This document shows, piece by piece, positions 34,831 through 42,673 of a stretch of 64,000 nucleotides of DNA. The notes under the pieces are model-generated. The model did no database searches, was not told the DNA's origin, and saw nothing but the letters and a program-made list of their open reading frames with translations. Position 1 is the stretch's first letter; each line of letters starts with the position of its first letter. This stretch comes from Halobacteriovorax sp. GB3 (lineage in GTDB: Bacteria > Bdellovibrionota > Bacteriovoracia > Bacteriovoracales > Bacteriovoracaceae), in assembly GCF_028649655.1 (NCBI RefSeq), contig NZ_JAQSLN010000001.1, positions 62,001 through 126,000 of the forward strand, in the 5' to 3' direction. The position numbers and the translations under genes were made by a program.

Positions 34831-35252
34831 AGCTTCTTCTCAAAAAGGTGTGAAATATTACTCTGGTGATCAATATAAAGTTTAATAACCTGTTTCCATT
34901 CATCAACCGAGCTTGTTATTTCGACAGTCGTATTAAGACCTTCTTCTAGTTTATTAATTTCTTGAACTCGACCAGAGATAACACGCTGATTTGCTGCGAC
35001 TTCTCTTGGAAGTTTCTTGATCCTTTGTTTCATTGGATGATCATAGATATAGAGAGAGAGAAGGTGCCCAAGTCCACAAGAGTTGAGAGGTAAAGAGAGC
35101 ACAACAAAGCGCTCATCTAACTCAATTAATTGCACGGCCGATGGGTCAACGATCTCAGTTTGAGATGTATTATTCTTCAACAAAATGTTGTGTTTTAGCT
35201 CTCTAAATTGGGAAATAGTGACCTTATCGCCAAGATTCTTGGAACTTTTCAT
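34827..35252 (-). CDS. Conserved-looking protein of unknown function, partner of the receiver-TPR gene
   Basis: The 141-residue cytoplasmic protein has a beta-rich middle (RFVVLSLPLNSCGLGHLLSLYIY) and a helical C-terminus with repeated acidic and hydrophobic positions. I do not recognise the family; a very diverged PilZ-like barrel is possible but lacks the RxxxR and DxSxxG motifs. The ATGA overlap with the downstream receiver-TPR gene shows translational coupling, so the products probably act together. Confidence 0.6.
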   Translation of the reverse strand: MKSSKNLGDKVTISQFRELKHNILLKNNTSQTEIVDPSAVQLIELDERFVVLSLPLNSCGLGHLLSLYIYDHPMKQRIKKLPREVAANQRVISGRVQEINKLEEGLNTTVEITSSVDEWKQVIKLYIDHQSNISHLFEKKL

Positions 35253-35276
35253 TATTAAAAGGTAAGTTAAGATAAA

Positions 35277-36317
35277 TTAATTATCAACTAAGAAATCTTT
35301 GCTAACACTAATTTTGTTTCCAAACCTATTTAATAGAAAACCAGAGAAACTTAAAGATTCTGGGTTAAATGCAGGGGTTTTTCCATGTCCCCCAGGGACA
35401 TCAATAATGTAGTTTGGAAGCATCCATCCAGGCAGAGAATCTCTTAATTTTCCATAGATTTTTCGCCCTTTCTCAAGACTTAGCCAGAAGTGCATTCCGC
35501 CCTTAACCATGTCCGGATGGTGCAGGTAATAGGGACGAATTCCAAGGCCGTGAAGGGCCTTAAAAAGCTCTTTTAATTTAGTTGAATCATCGTTAATCCC
35601 CTTCAGGAGAACAGACTGAGACAGCAGCTGAAGTGGCAATTTTTTGAGCCTTTGGCAGGCTAAGTTAAAGCGATTATCAATTTCTTCGGTATGGTTGAGA
35701 TGAATGACAAGAGTGATCGTTTCAAACCTCGAATCATACTTTTGAATGAGTTTTTCAAATCCATCATCGATTCTGCTGGGAAGGATCACTGGAGTTCGAC
35801 TATGAAAGCGAATATGCTTAATTTTAAGGGCCGAAAATTCGTCCATGTAAAAGTCGAGTTTCTTATCACTAAGAATGAGTGGATCACCTCCACTGAAGAT
35901 AATTTCCTCAATTTCGGGATGATCTTGGATATATTTTTTTGTCTTCTCAAAATCACTGGCAAAGAGCTCATCTCTTTCATTCAACTCATTTTTTCTAAAG
36001 CAGTAGCGACAAGTAATTGGACAGACCGTTGTAGGAAGAAAGAGAGCGCGATTTTTATATCGATGAATGATCTGGCCTTCTTTTGCATGGGCCGTATCAC
36101 CAATAGGATCATAAAGACCTTCGCTTCGTACTTCAAAATCATTTGGAACAAATTGTTTCCAAAGAGAGGAATGAGGTCCTAATTCTTTAATTCTTTTGGC
36201 AAATGTTTTTGGAATGAAACTTTGAAACGAGAGTGTGGGGAGATCTGTCTCTAAAAAATTGGCCAGATCGTGAGTGTTTCGAAACGAATCTCTAAACTCT
36301 TCTTGCCAAGAACTCAT
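35277..36317 (-). CDS. KamA-family radical SAM aminomutase, short form
   Basis: The 346-residue protein has the radical SAM cluster CPITCRYCF, the SAM-contact FSGGDPLILSD, and HSRTPVILPSRI. The C-terminal region resembles lysine 2,3-aminomutase more than EpmB: PDMVKGGMHFW and IDVPGGHGKTP retain the Asp and the PLP-binding Lys pattern (PGGxGK). Its length matches EpmB (about 342) rather than KamA (about 416). The reaction is likely lysine 2,3-aminomutation on free lysine or an EF-P precursor; no epmA or efp is in the window. It overlaps the upstream small membrane protein gene by 4 bp. Confidence 0.85.
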   Translation of the reverse strand: MSSWQEEFRDSFRNTHDLANFLETDLPTLSFQSFIPKTFAKRIKELGPHSSLWKQFVPNDFEVRSEGLYDPIGDTAHAKEGQIIHRYKNRALFLPTTVCPITCRYCFRKNELNERDELFASDFEKTKKYIQDHPEIEEIIFSGGDPLILSDKKLDFYMDEFSALKIKHIRFHSRTPVILPSRIDDGFEKLIQKYDSRFETITLVIHLNHTEEIDNRFNLACQRLKKLPLQLLSQSVLLKGINDDSTKLKELFKALHGLGIRPYYLHHPDMVKGGMHFWLSLEKGRKIYGKLRDSLPGWMLPNYIIDVPGGHGKTPAFNPESLSFSGFLLNRFGNKISVSKDFLVDN

Positions 36318-36541
36318 TGTTGTTTCTTCTTTAAGCCTTTTTCATGATGGTATTTGGCCCAGTAAGCAGTTCCACGAATCAGGAGTGCACCGTAAAGAGA
36401 GAGTCCTGTAAAGTGAAGGAGAACAGCAATCGTTGTCATCGTACCAGCGTTCGCTAGTGTGTAGTACATCCAATAAAGTAAGACGATGTGGATGACAAAA
36501 ATGAGGACTTGCTGAAAGCGATAAAAGAGTTTTGATCCCAT
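36314..36541 (-). CDS. Small two-TM membrane protein
   Basis: The 75-residue protein has TM segments at about 10-29 and 33-55 and a basic C-terminus (YHHEKGLKKKQQ) that would face the cytoplasm. I recognise no family. It is translationally coupled to the KamA-type gene by an ATGA overlap and is the first gene of that pair. Confidence 0.65.
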   Translation of the reverse strand: MGSKLFYRFQQVLIFVIHIVLLYWMYYTLANAGTMTTIAVLLHFTGLSLYGALLIRGTAYWAKYHHEKGLKKKQQ

Positions 36542-36581
36542 GGGGGACTTATAGCGAGAATCTAGCTTATTTGCAACGCAA

Positions 36582-37469
36582 TTACTTAGGGCCGATCGTT
36601 TTGACGTTCTTTAAAAGCTCGCGCGCTTCTTTACCTTCAACTTCTTCTAGCTCAATAATTTTTGCGAGTGAAAAAGATTTATAGAGATTACTAACGAGAC
36701 AGTGAGCATAGAGAATATTTCCTGCAGGCATGGGAAGAAGTGCTAAAGGCTTAATCGGGCGCATCTTTCCTCGCATAGACCCACCTTTGTATTTAATCTT
36801 CACCACGAGCTGCTTTTCTGTCGCTTCAATCAACGGTTCTAGTTTAGCGGGTATTGATAGGTCTTTATTTTTAGAAAAGTCAGAAATTTTAAAGAGAAAG
36901 CCGTGATCTGGCTTAAAACTTTGGTGACGATCGAGTCCTTCTTTATAAATAAGAAGTGAGGCAATAGCATCATCAAGGGCCCTGTGATGATTTTCAAGGG
37001 GGATATTGAGTTCAGTGCTAAGAGTTCCCAATTTGTAATTAGGCATATTTTTAATTGCCGAGCGAGCATATTTACATGAGCAGTAAACATTAGATCTACC
37101 AAAGCTCATTCCATACTTGTGGGCCTGAAAAACGAGAAATCCAATATCGAATTTCGCATTGTGAGCTATAAGAGGGAGATCGCCAACGAACTCAATAAAT
37201 TTTGTGAGAACGTCTGCTAATTTAGGCTTTCCCTTAACCATTTCGTCAGTAATCCCATGAATCTCAATTGTATGAGGGGGAATTAGAATTTCGGGGTCAA
37301 TTAATTGGTCAAAAATGTCGATACCGCTAGGTGTTACTTTAATGGCTGACAGTTCAATGATCCTGTCGATAAGAGGTGAGAGGCCCGTAGTTTCGAGGTC
37401 TACAGCGATAACGCCCTGAGAAAAGGTGCGTAGTAAAATATCTTTGTCGGACTGCGAAATTTCGCTCAT
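36582..37469 (-). CDS. DnaQ-like 3'-5' exonuclease fused to a WYL-like domain
   Basis: The 295-residue protein starts with a DEDDh exonuclease: DLETTG (Asp24, Glu26), IAHNAKFDIGFL (Asp108) and HHRALDD (His162, Asp166/167), the core of PolIII epsilon-type proofreaders. Residues about 218-275 look like a WYL-type beta domain: VVKIKYKGGSMRGKMRPIK, PLALLPMPAGNILYAHC, then KSFSLAKI, matching the IxIxY...R.v.PlxL...yl.a....FrlxrI pattern. WYL domains sense nucleic-acid ligands in defence regulators. The fusion is unusual; the exonuclease call is firm and the WYL call moderate. Confidence 0.85.
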   Translation of the reverse strand: MSEISQSDKDILLRTFSQGVIAVDLETTGLSPLIDRIIELSAIKVTPSGIDIFDQLIDPEILIPPHTIEIHGITDEMVKGKPKLADVLTKFIEFVGDLPLIAHNAKFDIGFLVFQAHKYGMSFGRSNVYCSCKYARSAIKNMPNYKLGTLSTELNIPLENHHRALDDAIASLLIYKEGLDRHQSFKPDHGFLFKISDFSKNKDLSIPAKLEPLIEATEKQLVVKIKYKGGSMRGKMRPIKPLALLPMPAGNILYAHCLVSNLYKSFSLAKIIELEEVEGKEARELLKNVKTIGPK

Positions 37470-37639
37470 TTAGAATCCCTTGTCTTGACCCTGCTTCCAT
37501 TGACATTGAATGGCCCAAATTTTAAAAGTAGTTAATATTTTTGAAGCTTTAAGGCCAGCGCTTTGTCCATCTTTACAGGGCAAAGGTTGTCTTTCAACAA
37601 TTAATTAACACAAAACCTTTTTTAACTAAAGGATCCTAT

Positions 37640-39028
37640 ATGAAGACTTTTGATGTTGTTGTTATCGGTGCAGGACCAGGTGGTTATATTGCTGCTATTA
37701 GAGCTGCCCAATTAAAGAAATCAGTTGCTATCGTTGAGATGGATAAGCTCGGTGGAGTTTGCCTTAACCGTGGATGTATTCCAACGAAAGCCGTTTTAAA
37801 ATCAGCGCACGCTGTTCATGAACTAGCAGACTTTAAAGAGCTAGGTCTTGATGTTGAACTTAAAGGTCTCGATGGAGCTCAAGCTGTAAAAAGAGCTAAG
37901 GGAATCTCAGACAAAGTTTCTAAGGGAATTGAATTCCTAATGAAGAAAAATAAGATCACTGTTCTTAGAGGTTTTGCTAAGCTTAAAAACTCTACAACGA
38001 TCGAAGTACAAGACGCTTCTGGAAAACTAGAAAACGTTGGTGCAAAAAATATTATTCTTGCAACAGGCGCTCACTATAGATCATTCCCTGGTCTAGAGCA
38101 CGATGGGAAAAGACTTATTGGTGCTTGGGAAGCAATTAAAATGGAACAACTTCCAAAGTCAATCGGTATCATTGGTGCTGGTGCTATTGGTGTTGAGTTC
38201 GCATACTTTTGGAATGCATTTGGTGTTGATGTTCATATCTTTGAGCTTCAAAAAAACCTCCTTCCAATTGAAGATACTGATTCTTCTAAAGAAGTTGAAA
38301 GAGCTTATAAAAAATACGGAATTAAAATGTCTCTTGGTGTAGAAAAAGTTTCTGCTAAGAACAATGGAAATGACGTGACAATCACTGCGATCGAAAATGG
38401 TAAGACAGTTGATTATAAATTTGAAATGGGTCTTATCGCAGTTGGTATGACAGGAAATATTGACGGTATTGGTCTTGAAGCTGCTGGTGTAAAAACTGAC
38501 AGAGGATTTGTTCAAGTAAACGATATGTATCAAACAAGTGTTCCAAATATCTATGCCATTGGTGACCTTGCTGGACCTCCGCTTCTTGCTCACTCAGCTT
38601 CACACGAAGGTGTTATCGCAGCTGAGCACCTTGCTGGAGATAAACCACATGCGCTTGATAAAATGAATGTTCCTGGTTGTACTTATTGTCAGCCACAAGT
38701 AGCTTCTGTTGGTTATACAGAAAGAGCACTTAAGGAAAAGGGAATCAAATACTCTGTTGGTAAACTACCATTTCAAGCAAACGGTAAAGCGGTTGCTTCT
38801 AATGAAACAGCAGGTTTTGTTAAGACTCTTCTTGGTGAAGACGGAGAGCTTCTTGGAGCTCACATTGTTGGAACACAAGCAACAGAACTTATTCATGAGT
38901 ATGTTCTTTTCAGACAAATGGAAGGAATTGATGAAGAGATCTTTGCAACAGTTCACCCACACCCAACGCTTGGAGAGTTCCTCGCTGAGTCTGTGATGAA
39001 TGCAAAGGGAAGAAGTTTAAACTTCTAA
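37640..39028 (+). CDS. lpdA: Dihydrolipoyl dehydrogenase (E3)
   Basis: The 462-residue FAD enzyme reoxidises dihydrolipoamide of 2-oxo acid dehydrogenase complexes, reducing NAD+. It has the FAD motif VIGAGPGGYIAA, the redox disulphide GGVCLNRGCIPTK, the NAD motif IGAGAIGVEFA, AIGDLAGPPLLAH, and the C-terminal HPHPTLGE with the catalytic His and Glu. AAAGGAT lies 6-7 bases before the ATG. The E2 gene follows after 37 bp; no E1 gene is in the window. Confidence 0.96.
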   Translation: MKTFDVVVIGAGPGGYIAAIRAAQLKKSVAIVEMDKLGGVCLNRGCIPTKAVLKSAHAVHELADFKELGLDVELKGLDGAQAVKRAKGISDKVSKGIEFLMKKNKITVLRGFAKLKNSTTIEVQDASGKLENVGAKNIILATGAHYRSFPGLEHDGKRLIGAWEAIKMEQLPKSIGIIGAGAIGVEFAYFWNAFGVDVHIFELQKNLLPIEDTDSSKEVERAYKKYGIKMSLGVEKVSAKNNGNDVTITAIENGKTVDYKFEMGLIAVGMTGNIDGIGLEAAGVKTDRGFVQVNDMYQTSVPNIYAIGDLAGPPLLAHSASHEGVIAAEHLAGDKPHALDKMNVPGCTYCQPQVASVGYTERALKEKGIKYSVGKLPFQANGKAVASNETAGFVKTLLGEDGELLGAHIVGTQATELIHEYVLFRQMEGIDEEIFATVHPHPTLGEFLAESVMNAKGRSLNF

Positions 39029-39065
39029 TTGAAAGAAAACCAAAAAACCATAAGGGAGAAATATA

Positions 39066-40703
39066 ATGGCCAGACACGAAATTGTAATGCCACAAATGGG
39101 TGAGTCGATCACAAATGGAACGATCACAAAATGGCATAAACAACCAGGTGACATGATTGAAATTGATGAGATCCTTCTTGAGATCTCTACTGATAAAGTT
39201 GAATCTGAGATTCCTTCTCCATTTTCTGGAAAAGTAGTTGAAGTACTCTACCCAGAGGGTGAGACAATTGATGTTGGTGTTCTTATTGCTGTTGTTGATG
39301 AAGATGCTAATGCTCAAGTTGGTGGATCAGCTCCTGCTGCTTCTGCTCCAGCTCCTGCAGCGACTCAAGCCCCTGCTGCAACACCTGCAGCCCCTGCGGC
39401 AGCGAGTGCTTCAAGAGAAGATATTGTAATGCCACAAATGGGTGAGTCGATCACAAATGGAACGATCACAAAATGGCACAAGCAACCAGGTGACATGATT
39501 GAAATTGATGAGATCCTTCTTGAGATCTCTACTGATAAAGTTGAATCTGAAATTCCATCTCCGTTTTCAGGAAGAGTTGAAGAAATTCTTTTCCCAGAAG
39601 GTGAGACGATTGATGTTGGAATTAAAATTGCTTCAGTAGAAACTGAACCAAGTAGTGTTCCTTTTGGTGCTTCTGCTTCAACTCCAGCTGCTACTCCTGC
39701 TGCAACAACTTCTGCGCCAGCTCCAGTCGCGGCAGCGCCTGTTGCAACTGAAACTGTTGAGTCGGGAAGACGATTCTACACTCCACTAGTTAAAGCTCTT
39801 GCTAAGAAAAATAATGTTGCTCTTTCTGAGCTTGCATCTCTTACGGGAACTGGTGCAGGTGGAAGAGTTAATAAAGCTGACTTTGAAAAGTATTTAGCGA
39901 CAAGAGGAAGCGCACCAGTTGCTTCTGCTTCTACAGCAGCACCTGCGGCAGCAAAACCTGCTGCACCTGTTAAGTCTTCTGTTCCAGCATTCTCTTCAAC
40001 AGATAGAGTTGAAATTGTTCCTATGGACAATATGAGAAAAGCAATTGCTAAGAACATGATTGCTTCTAAGATGACTTCACCACACGTGAATTCAATCGAT
40101 GAAACAGATATGACAAATATCTTTAAGTTCAGAGAAGGATTTAAGAACGAGTTTAAAAAGCAAGAGGGATTCTCTCTTACTTATACTCACTTTATTCTTT
40201 ATGCCCTTGTTCAAGCTCTTAAAGAGTTCCCAATGGTTAACGCTTCAATCGATGGTGATAATATCGTTTACAAGAAAGATATCAACCTTGGTTGTGCTGT
40301 AGCTGTTCCTGGAAACGGTCTTGTTGTTCCAGTTATTAAAGGTGCAGATAACCTCAATATTAGAGGGATTGCAAGAAAGCTTGATGAGCTTGTTCAAAAA
40401 GCAAGAGCTAAGAAACTTACAATGGACGATATGAGTGGTGGAACATATACATTCACTAACAACGGTTCATTCGGAATTCTTGCTGCGACACCAGTTATTC
40501 TTCAACCACAACTTGGTATCTTCTGTGTTGGTACAATGAAGAAGCGTCCAATTGTTACGGATGATGATGCTATTGCAATTCGTCAGATGATGTATGCAAC
40601 TCACACTTATGATCATAGATTGATTGATGGTGAAGTTGGATCGAAGTTCTTAAGACATGTTATTAACACTCTTGAGAATACAAATTGGGCACAACTCTTC
40701 TAG
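39066..40703 (+). CDS. 2-oxo acid dehydrogenase E2 acyltransferase, two lipoyl domains
   Basis: The 545-residue protein has lipoyl domain 1 (1-80, Lys44 in STDKVES), an Ala/Pro linker, lipoyl domain 2 (118-195, Lys158), a second linker, a peripheral subunit-binding domain (about 235-275, YTPLVKALAKKNNV), a third linker and the catalytic domain with DHRLIDG near the end. The MPQMGES start and EGFSLTY region suit 2-oxoglutarate or branched-chain type E2 rather than pyruvate. The lipoyl domains are almost identical in DNA. GGGAG lies about 6 bases upstream of the ATG. Confidence 0.93.
   Translation: MARHEIVMPQMGESITNGTITKWHKQPGDMIEIDEILLEISTDKVESEIPSPFSGKVVEVLYPEGETIDVGVLIAVVDEDANAQVGGSAPAASAPAPAATQAPAATPAAPAAASASREDIVMPQMGESITNGTITKWHKQPGDMIEIDEILLEISTDKVESEIPSPFSGRVEEILFPEGETIDVGIKIASVETEPSSVPFGASASTPAATPAATTSAPAPVAAAPVATETVESGRRFYTPLVKALAKKNNVALSELASLTGTGAGGRVNKADFEKYLATRGSAPVASASTAAPAAAKPAAPVKSSVPAFSSTDRVEIVPMDNMRKAIAKNMIASKMTSPHVNSIDETDMTNIFKFREGFKNEFKKQEGFSLTYTHFILYALVQALKEFPMVNASIDGDNIVYKKDINLGCAVAVPGNGLVVPVIKGADNLNIRGIARKLDELVQKARAKKLTMDDMSGGTYTFTNNGSFGILAATPVILQPQLGIFCVGTMKKRPIVTDDDAIAIRQMMYATHTYDHRLIDGEVGSKFLRHVINTLENTNWAQLF
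39081..39208 (+). repeat. Near-identical lipoyl-domain repeat, copy 1
   Basis: This 128-bp stretch matches 39423-39550 with two differences (CAT/CAC and AAA/AAG, both synonymous) at an offset of 342 bp. It encodes most of a lipoyl domain. Confidence 0.95.
39423..39550 (+). repeat. Near-identical lipoyl-domain repeat, copy 2
   Basis: Partner of 39081-39208, 126 of 128 bases identical. The similarity falls off just after it although the protein stays alike, which marks the edge of the homogenised block. Confidence 0.95.
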
Positions 40704-40728
40704 AGACCCACTCAAAATTAAGTAAAAA

Positions 40729-40757
40729 AAAGCCCCTCGCAAGAGGGGCTTTCTGTA
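40729..40757. terminator. Terminator of the lpdA-E2 operon
   Basis: The stem AAAGCCCCTC / GAGGGGCTTT has a GCAA (GNRA-type) tetraloop. The A-rich left flank makes it usable from the porin side too. Confidence 0.85.
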
Positions 40758-40776
40758 TCTCGTCATGTGGAAAAGA

Positions 40777-41805
40777 TTAAAGCACGTCCACATCAAATTT
40801 TGTACCAATGATGATTTTTGAGAACTCAGCATCTTTCTTTCCAGAAGTTGTAGAGTAGTCTCTATCTTGCATAACATAAGCGGCATGCCATCTAATGTTA
40901 TCATTGATAGTTCTTTCATAAGAAAGAGCGTAGGCCATTTCACTATATGTTTCAGTTCCATCGTTTTCTAGTTTGTCTTTAACAACTTTAAGAGCAACGT
41001 GGTTTTTTCCAAAGTGATAACCTGTTTTTGCAATGATTGATGTTACATCAACGTCTTTTCCTGAATTTGTTTTATCCCCAGAAAGAGAATACCAGTCTAA
41101 GTCGAGGTAAAGAGTTTTCGTGATGTTATAACGACCACCAAGAACAAGGTAAGTTTCTTTTGCTCCGTTATCAAGAGCTCTTGGAAGAACGTGGTAAGAG
41201 AAGATTGGAACAATCTTTCCATCCATTAAGTTTCCATAGTACGTAAGACCGTAAGAAAGATTTCTTTGGCTCTTGTTACCATTTGTCGTTGCTTTATCAG
41301 CGTTGAAAACTTGCCAGTAAAGAGTTTGTCCTGCAAATTTCGTTGCAACGTTAATACCCATTTCATAGAAAGGAGTTGTTAGACCAGTTGTCCCGTTACC
41401 TGCTAGTGAGTAGTGGTAAACGTTAGCAGAGTTGTAATCTTCTTCCATTCCACCGTACCAGAAGAATTGGCGTCCACCCATAATGTCAACGTTCTTATTC
41501 AGCTTGTAAGTGATGTAAGCATACTCCATAAGAGTGTTTACGTTTTGAGTTGTGTCTTTTGACCCATCTCCAGTGAAGTTAAATCTGAAATAGTAATCCA
41601 GATCTTCATTTGCCGCACCTGAGTAGATCACATAAGCGTTATTTGCTCTAAACTCTTGGTGTTTTGGCTCTGACGTGTTTGCAAGGTCTCTATCTTCTGA
41701 TACATAGTCAAAACGACCTAGGATCTTGATGTTTCCGCTTGCAGCAAATGTTAAAGGTGTTGATAGCACTAGAGATAGAAGTGCTAACTTCTTAATTACT
41801 TTCAT
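40777..41805 (-). CDS. Outer-membrane porin-like beta-barrel
   Basis: The 342-residue protein has a signal peptide (cleavage near TFAAS). The mature protein alternates short hydrophobic beta strands with polar loops, has many aromatic girdle residues (YWQVFNAD, WYSLSGD, YHFGKN) and no internal hydrophobic helix, as in OprP/O-type porins. IKILGRFDYVSED opens the first strands. It would be a passive channel; selectivity is unknown. A GGAG site precedes the ATG. It appears monocistronic. Confidence 0.8.
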   Translation of the reverse strand: MKVIKKLALLSLVLSTPLTFAASGNIKILGRFDYVSEDRDLANTSEPKHQEFRANNAYVIYSGAANEDLDYYFRFNFTGDGSKDTTQNVNTLMEYAYITYKLNKNVDIMGGRQFFWYGGMEEDYNSANVYHYSLAGNGTTGLTTPFYEMGINVATKFAGQTLYWQVFNADKATTNGNKSQRNLSYGLTYYGNLMDGKIVPIFSYHVLPRALDNGAKETYLVLGGRYNITKTLYLDLDWYSLSGDKTNSGKDVDVTSIIAKTGYHFGKNHVALKVVKDKLENDGTETYSEMAYALSYERTINDNIRWHAAYVMQDRDYSTTSGKKDAEFSKIIIGTKFDVDVL

Positions 41806-41902
41806 TCATCTCTCCTTGATAAAAAAGTACCCTTTATTGTCGCGATATCTTATTCAAGTTAAAACTTAATTTATTCTTAAGGGGCATTTTTTTTTCAATA
41901 TT

Positions 41903-41911
41903 TGCTATAAT
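41903..41911 (+). promoter_or_regulatory. Extended -10 promoter abutting a start codon
   Basis: TGCTATAAT is a perfect TGn-TATAAT extended -10. Transcription would begin about 7 bases later, at or next to the GTG start codon at 41918, implying a leaderless or nearly leaderless mRNA. Confidence 0.6.
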
Positions 41912-41917
41912 AAGAAA

Positions 41918-42643
41918 GTGAAAAGACTATCATCGATTATATCTTTATTTTTTTTAATGAATTCTTATGCTTCTGAGAATATCGTTCGTCTTGTTTCACT
42001 CGACTGGGAACCTTATGTAGGGAGAAGTCTTCCTGATCAAGGATTTGTCACAAAGCTTATTAAAGACGTTTATCAGTTCAATGGTAAAGATGTTTCCATT
42101 TCATTTCGACCTTGGGCGAGGGCCTTAAAAGAAGCTCGCAGCGGTGATTTTGATGGTCTCTATCCAGAGTATCTGAATAAGGATCTAAGAAAGGAATTTA
42201 TCTACTCTGATTCGTTTATGGTGAGCCCTGTTGGTTTTTATAAGCTAGAAGGCTCAGATGTTTTTCCAGGTAAATCCTATGAGTCGATTAAAGCCTATCG
42301 CATTGGTCTTGTTCACGGATATATTAATCACCCAATAGTTGATGAGCATAAAGATTTGCGTGTGGAATACGCTGTAGATGACTTACAGAATTTAAGTAAA
42401 CTTTGCCGTGGTCGCTTGGATCTTGTCTTCATTGATTTTAAGGTTGCAAAGCACCTTCTAAAGAAGAATTCTAAGCAACTCTGTTCCAATATCATTGAAG
42501 CAGCCCCTGCTTTAGAGAAAAAGAAATTATACATAGTCTTTTCTAAAAAAGTTAAAGGACACAAAGAAAGAAGAGATGAGTTCAATCGATTCTTGGAAAA
42601 TTATAAAAAAAAGAAAAATAGAAATGAATTAGTTAGAAAATAA
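41918..42643 (+). CDS. Periplasmic solute-binding protein, family 3 type
   Basis: The 241-residue protein has a signal peptide (cleavage near NSYAS). VRLVSLDWEPYVGRSLPDQG is the typical first strand and ligand loop of amino-acid type binding proteins, followed by FRPWARALKEARSGDFDGLYP and DSFMVSPVGFY. It has no permease neighbours, like the related gene at 22938. The start is GTG 41918; the next Met (codon 14) would destroy the signal peptide. No convincing ribosome binding site precedes it, in line with the promoter position. A bidirectional terminator follows at once. Confidence 0.8.
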   Translation: MKRLSSIISLFFLMNSYASENIVRLVSLDWEPYVGRSLPDQGFVTKLIKDVYQFNGKDVSISFRPWARALKEARSGDFDGLYPEYLNKDLRKEFIYSDSFMVSPVGFYKLEGSDVFPGKSYESIKAYRIGLVHGYINHPIVDEHKDLRVEYAVDDLQNLSKLCRGRLDLVFIDFKVAKHLLKKNSKQLCSNIIEAAPALEKKKLYIVFSKKVKGHKERRDEFNRFLENYKKKKNRNELVRK

Positions 42644-42669
42644 AAAGGCCCTAAGAAGGGCCTTTTTTA
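42642..42669. terminator. Bidirectional terminator
   Basis: AAAAAGGCCCT / AGGGCCTTTTT with a 4-base loop lies between the convergent solute-binding protein and endonuclease genes. Confidence 0.88.
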
Positions 42670-42673
42670 TTAT

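Noticed and set aside
40650-40961. A 103-codon minus-strand frame overlapping the E2 3' end and the porin 3' end.
   Set aside because: It spans a terminator and overlaps two well-supported genes.
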